The notes beneath the pieces are model-generated. The model was not told where the DNA came from, did no database searches, and worked only from the letters and a program-made list of their open reading frames with translations. 14,659 nt of DNA from Deltaproteobacteria bacterium (GTDB lineage: Bacteria; Desulfobacterota; Syntrophia; Syntrophales; UBA2210). The stretch covers positions 1-14,659 of the forward strand of contig JAFDAR010000005.1 in assembly GCA_019313735.1 (NCBI GenBank). The letters run 5' to 3'. Positions 7,232 through 13,631 of the stretch are shown here, one piece after another (the first letter of the stretch is position 1; every line of letters starts with the position of its first letter). The position numbers and the translations under genes were made by a program.

Positions 7232-7819
7232 CTATATGATCCCCTTCGTTGACAGTACATCCTTTATCCGGTTATCCATACAAACGGCATTCCTCAAAGC
7301 ACGGGCAAACGCCTTGAAGATAGCCTCCGCTATGTGGTGAGGATTCTTACCATATATGACATTTACGTGCAAGGTTATTCCCCCGTGATCCGAAAAAGAC
7401 TTAAAAAACTCCTCAAGGAGAATGGGATCAAAATCTCTTATCTTTTTACCGCCAAAATCGGCCCGAAAAACCAGGTAAGGTCTTCCTGAAATATCAATGC
7501 AGACATGGCACAGAGTTTCATCCATAGGCACAAAGGCAGTGCCATAACGGCTTACCCCCTTTTTGTTTCCCAGGGCTCCTTTTACCGCTTCTCCGAGGCA
7601 TATTCCTATATCTTCCACGAGGTGATGATAATCTACATCCGTGTCACCACTACCCTTCACATTCAAATCAATAAACCCATGCTTCGCAAAAAGGTTGAGC
7701 ATATGATCAAGAAAGGGTATCGTTGTGGATATATTTCCTGTTCCTTCTCCATCAAGATTTATCTCGACAGAAACATCTGTCTCCGTGGTCTTCCTGATTA
7801 TTTTTTTATTTCTCGCCAT
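7232..7819 (-). CDS. hisB: Imidazoleglycerol-phosphate dehydratase
   Basis: Sixth step of histidine biosynthesis: Mn-dependent dehydration of imidazoleglycerol phosphate, in a cytoplasmic 24-mer. The 195-residue length fits the monofunctional enzyme, without the phosphatase domain fused to it in enterobacteria. Metal and active-site motifs are FLDHMLNLFAKHG (36-48), DYHHLVEDIGICLG (63-76), SDHGGITLHV and NPHHIAEAIFKAFARAL (repeat partner of the first His motif). The ATG at 7819 is preceded by AAGGAGGT with an 8-base spacer, close to a perfect SD and overlapping the hisG stop (17-base gap). It is the third gene of the visible cluster. Confidence 0.97.
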   Translation of the reverse strand: MARNKKIIRKTTETDVSVEINLDGEGTGNISTTIPFLDHMLNLFAKHGFIDLNVKGSGDTDVDYHHLVEDIGICLGEAVKGALGNKKGVSRYGTAFVPMDETLCHVCIDISGRPYLVFRADFGGKKIRDFDPILLEEFFKSFSDHGGITLHVNVIYGKNPHHIAEAIFKAFARALRNAVCMDNRIKDVLSTKGII

Positions 7820-7836
7820 AATATCGGACCTCCTTA

Positions 7837-8709
7837 TTATAATACCTTGTTAAGAGGATATTCTATGATCCCTTCAGCCCCGGCCTCCTGAAGAAGCGGT
7901 ATCAATTCTCTGACTATACCCTTATCTACAACGGCCTCGACGGCGAACCAGTTTTCGTCATACAGCGCTGAAGTAGTGGGTGCCTTGAGAGAGGGGAGCA
8001 GCAGGACAACCCTCCCAAGATTTTCCGTGGCAACATTCATTTTAAGTCCAACTTTGCCCATGGCCATAAGCGCTCCCCCGAGAAGAATGCTTATCTGCTC
8101 TATTTTTTTCCTCTTCCATGGATCACCCCATGCCTTTCTGTTGGCAATCAGCTGGGTATTTGTCTTCATAAGCTCATGGACGATCTTTAAATTATTAGCC
8201 CTCAGGGTGCTCCCCGTTTCTGTAACCTCTACTATCGCGTCCACAAGACCCTCGACTACCTTGGCCTCGGTAGCGCCCCAGGAAAATTCCAGATGAGCGT
8301 CGATACCTCTTTCTTTAAGGTAATTCCGGGTAACATTCACCAGCTCTGTGGATATTCTTTTCCCGGCTACATCTTCCAGGGTCTTTATAGGAGAATCTTC
8401 TCTTACCACAAGCACCCATCTGGCCTGATGTGTAGATGTTTTTGAATAAACAAGATTCCGGACCACAACAACATCAGACTCGTTTTCCAGGATCCAGTCT
8501 TTCCCGGTAAGGCCAAGGTCAAACGTTCCATCATCAACATACCGGGACATTTCCTGAGCTCTTACAAGGGCGCAGGAAATATCTTCATCATCAATATCAG
8601 GGAAATAGCTCCTGGAATCATAGGTTATGGACCAGCCTGCCCTTTTAAAAAGTTCAATTGTGTTGGATTCAAGACTTCCCTTCGGTATTCCCAGCTTTAA
8701 TTTTCTCAT
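7837..8709 (-). CDS. hisG: ATP phosphoribosyltransferase, long form
   Basis: First and committed step of histidine biosynthesis, joining ATP and PRPP. The 290-residue length marks the long form with a C-terminal ACT-like regulatory domain, so no HisZ partner is needed. The N-terminus LKLGIPKGSLESNTIELFKR and the periplasmic-binding-like core (FDLGLTGKDWI, STELVNVTRNYLKERG) are typical. The PRPP loop region reads GLVDAIVEVTETGSTLRANN. The C-terminal part from about 210 ends VDKGIVRELIPLLQEAGAEG, the usual HisG_C ending, where histidine feedback inhibition acts in the family. The ATG overlaps the hisI TGA in an ATGA junction, so the two genes are probably coupled. Confidence 0.97.
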   Translation of the reverse strand: MRKLKLGIPKGSLESNTIELFKRAGWSITYDSRSYFPDIDDEDISCALVRAQEMSRYVDDGTFDLGLTGKDWILENESDVVVVRNLVYSKTSTHQARWVLVVREDSPIKTLEDVAGKRISTELVNVTRNYLKERGIDAHLEFSWGATEAKVVEGLVDAIVEVTETGSTLRANNLKIVHELMKTNTQLIANRKAWGDPWKRKKIEQISILLGGALMAMGKVGLKMNVATENLGRVVLLLPSLKAPTTSALYDENWFAVEAVVDKGIVRELIPLLQEAGAEGIIEYPLNKVL

Positions 8710-9089
8710 TTTTTATAAACTTCCTCCGGATCGAATATCCTCTCACTGATTATTTTCATTTCTCCATCCGCCACCCTTCTGTAAAAACAGGATCTATAAC
8801 CCATATGACACGCGGCCCCCCCCACTTGATCCACTTTCAGAACAACAGTATCAAGATCGCAGTCCACAAGAATTTCCCTGACAATCTGAACATTACCCGA
8901 TGTTTCACCTTTGACCCAGAGAGTATTTCTTGATCTGCTCCAGTAAGTTGCCCTGCCTGTTTCCAGCGTTTTCAACCATGCCTCCCTGTTCATATAGGCC
9001 AGCATTAAGACATCGCTCGTCTCATAATCCTGAGCCACGGCAGGAATAAGCCCCTCTCCCTTTTTAAAATCAAGTTCTATCATTGTCAT
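8706..9089 (-). CDS. hisI: Phosphoribosyl-AMP cyclohydrolase
   Basis: Third step of histidine biosynthesis: opening of the adenine ring of phosphoribosyl-AMP, a zinc- and Mg-dependent cytoplasmic reaction. At 127 residues it is the stand-alone form; the PRA-PH (HisE) domain fused in enterobacteria is absent. Metal ligands expected in the family are visible: D76-C77-D78-x-D80 in LVDCDLDTVVLKVDQVGG, then C94 and C101 in GAACHMGYRSCFYR. RATYWSRSRNTLWVKGETSG is the usual substrate-binding stretch. Two in-frame ATGs (9089 and 9083) are near GGGGGAAGG; the second has the better spacing, so the protein may start at residue 3. It is the first gene of the leftward cluster, facing a divergent intergenic region. 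Confidence 0.96.
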   Translation of the reverse strand: MTMIELDFKKGEGLIPAVAQDYETSDVLMLAYMNREAWLKTLETGRATYWSRSRNTLWVKGETSGNVQIVREILVDCDLDTVVLKVDQVGGAACHMGYRSCFYRRVADGEMKIISERIFDPEEVYKK

Positions 9090-9178
9090 CCTTCCCCCGA
9101 GCCTCGCAAAACCGGGAATCCATCATATACAATCAAGTCTGTCTGAAAGCCTGTAAAACTAATCTAATATTTCTTTTT

Positions 9179-9212
9179 AGGCAAGCTCTTTTTCTCCATT
9201 TTGAACTTGCCT
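9179..9212. promoter_or_regulatory. 10-bp hairpin in the presumed his leader
   Basis: AGGCAAGCTC (9179-9188) and GAACTTGCCT (9203-9212) form a 10-bp stem with a 14-base loop. Read on the minus strand the single imperfection is a G-U pair, which favours an RNA role in the hisI leader, about 90 bases before the hisI start. No run of His codons (attenuator peptide) and no T-box consensus was seen nearby. The rest of the 9090-9322 intergenic region shows no gene. Confidence 0.35.
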
Positions 9213-9270
9213 GCATTTCATTTTTATGTTAGCAAAGAAAATTGAGATTCAGTTTGTTGGCGAGTCTTTG

Positions 9271-9291
9271 CCATAACAGTTATGGTAAAAT
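9271..9291 (+). promoter_or_regulatory. Extended -10 promoter overlapping a 15-bp palindrome
   Basis: TGGTAAAAT (9283-9291) matches an extended -10 element (TGnTAtAAT). At 16-18 bases upstream I find only GTCTTT/AGTCTT, nothing like TTGACA. A perfect interrupted palindrome CCATAACAGTTATGG (9271-9285) abuts and partly forms the TGG, as an operator would. A second AT palindrome, AAAATTTAAATTTT, covers 9287-9300. Initiation near 9298 would give a leader of about 25 bases with SD GGGGAGGA (9306-9313) before the ATG at 9323. This promoter is predicted, not demonstrated. Confidence 0.45.
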
Positions 9292-9322
9292 TTAAATTTT
9301 TGACAGGGGAGGATATAGAATC

Positions 9323-9622
9323 ATGAAGGTATTGATAGGCGGTGTAATAGCGGCAGTCTTGGGGCTTATCGGACTGGTCATCTGGTGGAAACCTTTTCTG
9401 GATCTCCTTGCGGGTGGAATCCCGATCATTCTTCTGTTGGGAGGCGCTCTTGCCATATATGTCGGTTACGATGAGATAATGGACCAGATAAAATCGAAAG
9501 AAGAAGAAACTGCGAGTACGGTGGATCTGGACGCTGCCAAAGAAGAACTGCAAAAAGCAAAGGCTGAGGCGGAAAAGTACAAGGCGGAGCTGGAGAAAAC
9601 AAAAGCCCCAAAGAAAAAATAA
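9323..9622 (+). CDS. Small two-helix membrane protein with charged coiled-coil tail
   Basis: A 99-residue protein with no name I can defend. Residues 3-22 (LIGGVIAAVLGLIGLVIWW) and about 27-47 (LLAGGIPIILLLGGALAIYV) are hydrophobic helices joined by a short WWKPFLD loop. Residues 50-99 are Lys/Glu/Ala-rich with heptad-like spacing (AAKEELQKAKAEAEKYKAEL) and end in APKKK, a likely cytoplasmic coiled coil. A strong SD (GGGGAGGA, 9-base spacing), a plausible promoter and clean codon structure argue that it is real. The glycine-rich first helix, WW turn and Pro-containing second helix recall small MamI-like membrane proteins from memory; I cannot verify this. It is monocistronic as far as visible, divergent from the his cluster. 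Confidence 0.8.
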   Translation: MKVLIGGVIAAVLGLIGLVIWWKPFLDLLAGGIPIILLLGGALAIYVGYDEIMDQIKSKEEETASTVDLDAAKEELQKAKAEAEKYKAELEKTKAPKKK

Positions 9623-9751
9623 TATAACTATTCAGGAAAAAAAACAGTCCGGTTTGAAATATCAGGTGTGCTCATTTTCATGTCTCCATGCAGGAGTGTA
9701 TATCGTGACACAGCTTCCGGGTAGTGGGAGCTGATTCATTTGTGCCCCTGC

Positions 9752-9784
9752 AAGCCTGAGTTGTCGTAGGTTTTACATTTTTTT
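9752..9784 (+). terminator. Weak candidate terminator after the small membrane protein gene
   Basis: AAGCCT (9752-9757) pairs with AGGTTT (9768-9773) through one G-U, loop of 10, followed four bases later by seven T (9778-9784). The stem is short, so this is only a candidate; it lies about 130 bases beyond the stop at 9622. Confidence 0.25.
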
Positions 9785-9929
9785 CGAGGACCACAGATAA
9801 TATTTGACAAGCCGGAAAAAATCAGTTACGAAACTCAGCCAAGCCTTTAAAATCGGACAAAAGTTATGGAAAATAAAACTTCAAATTTCCCACCAACCAT
9901 TTCCTGCCGGAAAAACTATATGTATTAAT

Positions 9930-9965
9930 GCCTGCTTCCTGCCCGGACCGGACGGGAAAGCAGGC
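9930..9965 (+). other. GC-rich hairpin upstream of dctP
   Basis: GCCTGCTT (9930-9937) pairs perfectly with AAGCAGGC (9958-9965); inside, CCCG (9942-9945) pairs with CGGG (9953-9956), leaving loop GACCGGA and a small asymmetric internal loop. No T-run follows. It lies about 110 bases before the dctP ATG and could be a leader structure or the end of an upstream RNA. Confidence 0.4.
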
Positions 9966-10075
9966 CATCCAGATTTGTATTTTCTGTTGTGCATCTATAT
10001 TTAGAACAGGTGTATTTTGTTATCCATGAAGGAAACAAAGTTTAGGACCAAATATTTATTTGAGAGGGGAAAGCT

Positions 10076-11092
10076 ATGAAAAAATTTTTTCTGATAATTT
10101 TGATGATAGGAATGGCGGCATTTTTGATGGCAACAGGCAGCCAGGGAAAAGAAAAGGTCACAGAACTTACCTACAGCATATTTTTTCCACCCACCCACGG
10201 CCAGTGTAAGGCGGCAGTATCATGGGCCGAGGAGATAGAAAAGCGTTCCGATGGAAGAATAAAGATTACCATTTTTCCGGGAGGAACTCTGACGAAGGCA
10301 AATCAGTGTTACGACGGTGTTGTAAAGGGGATATCAGATATAGGAATGTCATGTTTTGCTTACACGCGGGGGCGCTTTCCGATAATGGCGGTGGTTGATC
10401 TTCCTCATGGCTATCCCAATGGTAAAGTAGCTACCCGTGTAGCCACCGAATTTTACAAGAACATGTCACCGAAGGAACTGGATGATGTAAAAGTCCTTTA
10501 CATACACGGTCATGGTCCTGGATTGCTGCACACACAAAAACCGGTCAGGACATTAGAAGATATGAAAGGAATGAAAATACGTTCTACGGGGCTTAGTGCC
10601 CAGGTCGTGAAGGCCCTCGGCGGAGTGCCCGTAGCAATGTCCCAAGGCGCAACATACGAGGCCCTTCAAAAAGGCGTGGTTGAAGGTACCTTTACGCCAA
10701 TAGAGACCCTCAAGGGATGGAGACAGGCGGAGGTTGTCAAGTACACAACAGAATGCACTGACGTAGGCTATACCACCGCCATGTTTGTAGTGATGAATCT
10801 CAAAAAATGGAACGCTCTGCCAAAGGATCTCCAGAAAATGATTGAAGAGGTAAGCGAGGAATGGGTTGGTGTACATGGAGACGCCTGGGACAAGAGCGAT
10901 GATGAAGGGCGCGCGTATACCTTAAGCAAGGGCAACGAGATCATTGTCCTCTCTGAAGAAGAAAACCAGAGATGGGCAGAGGCAGTAAGGCCGGTTATTG
11001 AAAACTATATAAGCAGCACCGAAAAAAAGGGATTGCCGGGAAAGAAAGCCGTGGCGCAGGTAAAAGATTTGTTAGCCAAATACAACAAGTAA
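10076..11092 (+). CDS. dctP: TRAP transporter solute-binding protein, DctP family
   Basis: Periplasmic receptor that delivers an organic acid-type ligand to the DctQM membrane complex. The 338-residue length is typical. Residues 1-24 are a signal peptide (MKKFFLIILMIGMAAFLMAT, then GSQGKEK) without a lipobox. The mature protein opens with LTYSIFFPPTHGQCKAAVSW and continues with IFPGGTL and ISDIGMSCFAYTRGRFP. R169 in MKGMKIRSTG is the conserved arginine that forms a salt bridge to the ligand carboxylate in the family. QGATYEALQKGVVEGTFTPI is the dimer/hinge signature. SD AGAGGGG lies just upstream. Several extra aromatic and Cys residues (C44, C78, C93) in the binding lobe hint at a ligand other than C4-dicarboxylate, but the substrate cannot be read from sequence. 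Confidence 0.96.
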   Translation: MKKFFLIILMIGMAAFLMATGSQGKEKVTELTYSIFFPPTHGQCKAAVSWAEEIEKRSDGRIKITIFPGGTLTKANQCYDGVVKGISDIGMSCFAYTRGRFPIMAVVDLPHGYPNGKVATRVATEFYKNMSPKELDDVKVLYIHGHGPGLLHTQKPVRTLEDMKGMKIRSTGLSAQVVKALGGVPVAMSQGATYEALQKGVVEGTFTPIETLKGWRQAEVVKYTTECTDVGYTTAMFVVMNLKKWNALPKDLQKMIEEVSEEWVGVHGDAWDKSDDEGRAYTLSKGNEIIVLSEEENQRWAEAVRPVIENYISSTEKKGLPGKKAVAQVKDLLAKYNK

Positions 11093-11104
11093 AAGATCAG
11101 AAAT

Positions 11105-11160
11105 CGGAGTCCGGGGATCGGGGATTAAACTCCCTAACCCGGAACTCGGAACCCGGAGTC
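11105..11160 (+). repeat. GC-rich structured spacer between dctP and dctQ
   Basis: The 70-base spacer is built from variants of CGGAGTC, CCGGGG and CGGAAC motifs. GAGT-CCGGG (11107-11115) pairs with CCCGG-a-ACTC (11138-11147), enclosing GGG/CCC (11121-11123 with 11132-11134). The final CGGAGTC directly precedes the dctQ ATG and supplies its only SD-like bases (GGAG, about 4 bases away). It may reduce membrane-subunit expression relative to the receptor, or be a genome repeat that landed here. Confidence 0.45.
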
Positions 11161-11162
11161 AT

Positions 11163-11645
11163 ATGTTACGTCTGGAAAAACAGCTTGATAATCTAAGCAA
11201 CGCATTCAACTGGGTGGCGGCGGGCGCCATCCTGATCATGATGGCGCTCACATGCGCCGATGTTGTGTTGCGTCTTTTCCGTCATCCCATTCCCGGAACG
11301 TATGAAATTGTGGGTCTTATGGGGACTGTCGGTGTTTCCTTTGCCCTGGCTTATACCACGGCAAAAAAGGGACATATAGCGGTGGAGTTCCTGACCAGCA
11401 GGATGCCTAAGAAGGCGCAAGCCATTGTTGCCGCAGCCGGTGAGCTCTTCAGTGTCTTACTGTTCGGAATAATAGTTTGGCAAAGCGCCTTATATGCCCT
11501 GGACCTGAAGCGTACCGGCGAAGTTTCTCTCACTATCGAGATGCCTGTATATCCGTTCGTTTTCAGTATAACGATCGGCTGCCTTCTTGTGTGCCTTATA
11601 CTTGCAGCGGATCTCTACAAATCACTAAAGAGGATTAAAGGGTGA
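11163..11645 (+). CDS. dctQ: TRAP transporter small permease subunit, DctQ family
   Basis: Inner-membrane protein of 160 residues that pairs with DctM in a Na+-driven tripartite transporter. Four predicted membrane helices at about 16-36 (NWVAAGAILIMMALTCADVV), 48-66, 88-108 (AAGELFSVLLFGIIVWQSAL) and 126-150. The family motif is HPIPGTYEIVGLMGTVGVSF after helix 1, with KKGHIAVEFLTSRMPKKAQ between helices 2 and 3. The ATG at 11163 has a close and weak GGAG that belongs to the upstream GC-rich spacer. The stop overlaps the dctM start by four bases (GTGA), so the two are almost certainly coupled. Confidence 0.95.
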   Translation: MLRLEKQLDNLSNAFNWVAAGAILIMMALTCADVVLRLFRHPIPGTYEIVGLMGTVGVSFALAYTTAKKGHIAVEFLTSRMPKKAQAIVAAAGELFSVLLFGIIVWQSALYALDLKRTGEVSLTIEMPVYPFVFSITIGCLLVCLILAADLYKSLKRIKG

Positions 11646-12943
11646 GCCCTACAGTAATAGGCTTGGTCGGTATTGCAGCTCTTTTCATACTGATATTTCT
11701 GAGGATACCGGTTGGTTTCGTCATGGCGGCGGTGGGCTTTCTGGGTTTCGGCTCCATTGTTTCTTTCGACGCATCCATGAACATGGTTGTGAAGGACCTC
11801 TTCTCCGTCTTTGGATCTTATAGCCTGACCGTGATACCCCTCTTTGTGCTGATGGGACAGCTTGCGTATCATTCCGGAATAAGTAAGAGACTATTTAACT
11901 CGGCCTATAAATTTATCGGTCACTGGCCCGGGGGGCTTGCCATCGCGACTGTAGGGGCATGCGCGGCCTTTGCCGCCATCTGCGGTTCCACAAACGCGAC
12001 AGCCGCAACCATGGGCGCGGCAACCCTCCCGGAGATGAAAAGATACAATTATAAACCGGAGCTTGCCACCGGGGTAGTTGCCGCGGGTGGAAGCCTGGGT
12101 ATCCTAATCCCTCCGAGTGTTATATTCATTGTCTATGGGATACTTACAGAGCAATCCATAGGCAGACTCTTTATGGCCGGCCTGTTGCCCGGTCTCATCC
12201 TTGTTCTCCTTTTCATTCTTGCCATTGTTATATGGACACGCATGCGGCCGGAACTGGGACCGAAAGGGCCGAAAGCTCCTCTCAGAGAAAAACTGGCATC
12301 GCTTTCAGGCCTTATCGAGACACTGCTCCTGTTTATCCTGATAATGGGCGGTCTGTTCTGGGGATTTTTCACTCCAACGGAGGCCGGAGCGATCGGAGCC
12401 TTCGGCACACTTCTTCTGGCGCTAGCAGGCCGCAATCTCACCACGAAAGGATTTATCGCATCCCTTGCTGAAACGACAAGAATATCCTGCATGATCCTCG
12501 TAATCGTCGCGGGAGCCACCATATTCGGACACTTTCTCGCGATAACCAGGATTCCCTTCGACATCGCGAGGGGAGTATCGGAAATACAATTGCCCCGCTA
12601 TGCCGTCATGCTGATTATTATCACGGTGTATCTGGTGGGGGGATGCGTCATAGATTCACTGGCGCTTATTATGCTGACAGTGCCCATCTTTTACCCGGTT
12701 GTGTTGTTTCTGGGCTATGACCCGATATGGTTTGGTGTCGTAATAGTGTTGGTGACCCAGATCGGCGTAATCACTCCACCTGTAGGGATAAACGTCTACG
12801 TGGTAAGCGGTGTGGCCAGAGACATCCCGCTCCACGTCATATTCAAGGGAGTTCTCCCCTTTCTCGTGGCGCTCATAATAGGCACTCTCCTCCTCATCCC
12901 CTTTCCCCAGATCGCCCTTTTTCTTCCGGGCCTGATGAGATAA
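11642..12943 (+). CDS. dctM: TRAP transporter large permease subunit, DctM family
   Basis: The ion-coupled transport subunit, 433 residues and many membrane helices, as is usual. Signatures seen: IFLRIPVGFVMAAVGFLG near the start; GACAAFAAICGSTNATAATM, the re-entrant substrate and sodium site of the family; MKRYNYKPELATGVVAAGGS; GILIPPSVIFIVYGILTEQS; FFTPTEAGAIGAFGTL; and near the end VTQIGVITPPVGINVYVV. The start is GTG at 11642, overlapping the dctQ TGA. No gene follows closely in the same direction. A GCCCGG/CCGGGC hairpin at 12956-12973, shortly after the stop, may mark the 3' end but has no T-run. With dctP and dctQ it makes a complete transporter. Confidence 0.96.
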   Translation: MSPTVIGLVGIAALFILIFLRIPVGFVMAAVGFLGFGSIVSFDASMNMVVKDLFSVFGSYSLTVIPLFVLMGQLAYHSGISKRLFNSAYKFIGHWPGGLAIATVGACAAFAAICGSTNATAATMGAATLPEMKRYNYKPELATGVVAAGGSLGILIPPSVIFIVYGILTEQSIGRLFMAGLLPGLILVLLFILAIVIWTRMRPELGPKGPKAPLREKLASLSGLIETLLLFILIMGGLFWGFFTPTEAGAIGAFGTLLLALAGRNLTTKGFIASLAETTRISCMILVIVAGATIFGHFLAITRIPFDIARGVSEIQLPRYAVMLIIITVYLVGGCVIDSLALIMLTVPIFYPVVLFLGYDPIWFGVVIVLVTQIGVITPPVGINVYVVSGVARDIPLHVIFKGVLPFLVALIIGTLLLIPFPQIALFLPGLMR

Positions 12944-12954
12944 GGAATAAATCG

Positions 12955-12974
12955 TGCCCGGAGCAAACCGGGCG
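12955..12974 (+). terminator. Candidate 3'-end hairpin of the TRAP operon
   Basis: GCCCGG (12956-12961) and CCGGGC (12968-12973) pair around loop AGCAAA, with a possible extra U-G pair outside, 12 bases after the dctM stop. It is a stable stem but is followed by GGCGAAAACC, not a T-run, so factor-independent termination is doubtful. Confidence 0.3.
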
Positions 12975-13036
12975 GCGAAAACCCACACCCCCGGAGTTCT
13001 TGCCTTGAAAGATGCCGCTTCATTGTGATAAACAGA

Positions 13037-13151
13037 CTGTAACTATTCAGGCGGATAGGCTGCAGGCTGAAGGCCTTCAGGTTACAAAAAACTAACAGAC
13101 TTTAGCCTGCCTACCTTCAGTCTACAGTCTAAATAACCTGAGTAATTACAG
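13037..13151. repeat. 115-bp imperfect inverted repeat
   Basis: Left arm 13037-13073 begins CTGTAACTATTCAGG and contains TAGGCTGCAGGCTGAAGG. The reverse complement of the right arm 13114-13151 begins CTGTAATTACTCAGG and contains TAGACTGTAGACTGAAGG. Most differences are transitions, with one single-base indel. Beside the left arm lies a perfect palindrome CTGAAGGCCTTCAG (13067-13080). The 12-mer TAACTATTCAGG also occurs at 9625-9636. It is non-coding and lies between dctM and the 3D-domain gene. It is probably a genome-interspersed palindromic repeat; a 3'-UTR structure is the alternative. Confidence 0.55.
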
Positions 13152-13169
13152 GCATAAAGGGCACCCGAT

Positions 13170-13631
13170 ATGACCAGATTGCAGACAAAAATCTATTTCT
13201 GCCTTATCCCCGTTATAATATCTTTTTTTCTCTATGGTTGCTGTTTCTTTCCAAAAGGCAGAGAATACAGAAGAGTGGTTCGCAAGATGGTTGTAACTGC
13301 CTATGATGCCGGCCCTGAATCATGCGGATGGGAGAGGAAATACTGGTGCATCGGACCGCCGGTCTATGCCTATGGGCCTCTCAAAGGCAAAAGGAAACAG
13401 GTTGGCATCACTGCCGACGGGACGGAGGCAGAGCACGGAACTATCGCGGCGGACACCAGACTGTATCCCTTCGGCACCAAGATGTATGTGCCAAGTTATG
13501 GCTGGGGCGAGGTGCATGATACCGGAGGCGCCATAAAGGGAAATCACATAGACGTGTTCTTCTCCGACCGCGATGATGCCCTGCAGTGGGGAAAAAAATA
13601 TCTGAAGGTGGTTGTCCTACTGCCGAAGTGA
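13170..13631 (+). CDS. 3D (Asp-Asp-Asp) domain lipoprotein
   Basis: A 153-residue predicted envelope protein. Residues 5-24 are a hydrophobic signal ending in LYGC, so C24 is a probable lipidation site. The rest is a 3D domain, the double-psi barrel shared with the C-terminus of lytic transglycosylase MltA and with YuiC/Rpf-like muralytic proteins. It opens with MVVTAYDAGPESCGW. The three aspartates are D95 (GTIAADTRLYPFGTKMYVP), D117 (GEVHDTGGAIKG) and D128 (NHIDVFFSDRDDALQWG). These residues suggest peptidoglycan cleavage, but stand-alone Gram-negative members are poorly characterised. SD AAAGGG lies 8 bases before the ATG. The last 15 bases overlap the lspA 3' end in antisense. C52 and C60 could form a disulfide. 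Confidence 0.88.
   Translation: MTRLQTKIYFCLIPVIISFFLYGCCFFPKGREYRRVVRKMVVTAYDAGPESCGWERKYWCIGPPVYAYGPLKGKRKQVGITADGTEAEHGTIAADTRLYPFGTKMYVPSYGWGEVHDTGGAIKGNHIDVFFSDRDDALQWGKKYLKVVVLLPK

Larger units (their letters stand above)
9623..10075. other. 453-bp intergenic region with several hairpins, no convincing gene
   Basis: No credible coding frame: a TTG-initiated 66-codon frame at 9804-10004 has no SD and no protein-like composition. Structures seen: TAACTATTCAGG at 9625-9636, repeated exactly at 13040-13051; CAGCTTCC/GGGAGCTG hairpin at 9711-9733 with a 7-base loop; a weak hairpin followed by seven T at 9752-9784; and a strong GC hairpin at 9930-9965. It must hold the dctP promoter; TTGTAT (9975) with TATATT or TATTTA (9996-10003) is a poor candidate. 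A small RNA or long regulatory leader is possible but not shown. Confidence 0.5.

Noticed and set aside
9804..10004. 66-codon frame in the intergenic region before dctP
   Set aside because: TTG start without SD, no hydrophobic or domain pattern, and it runs through the strong hairpin at 9930-9965.
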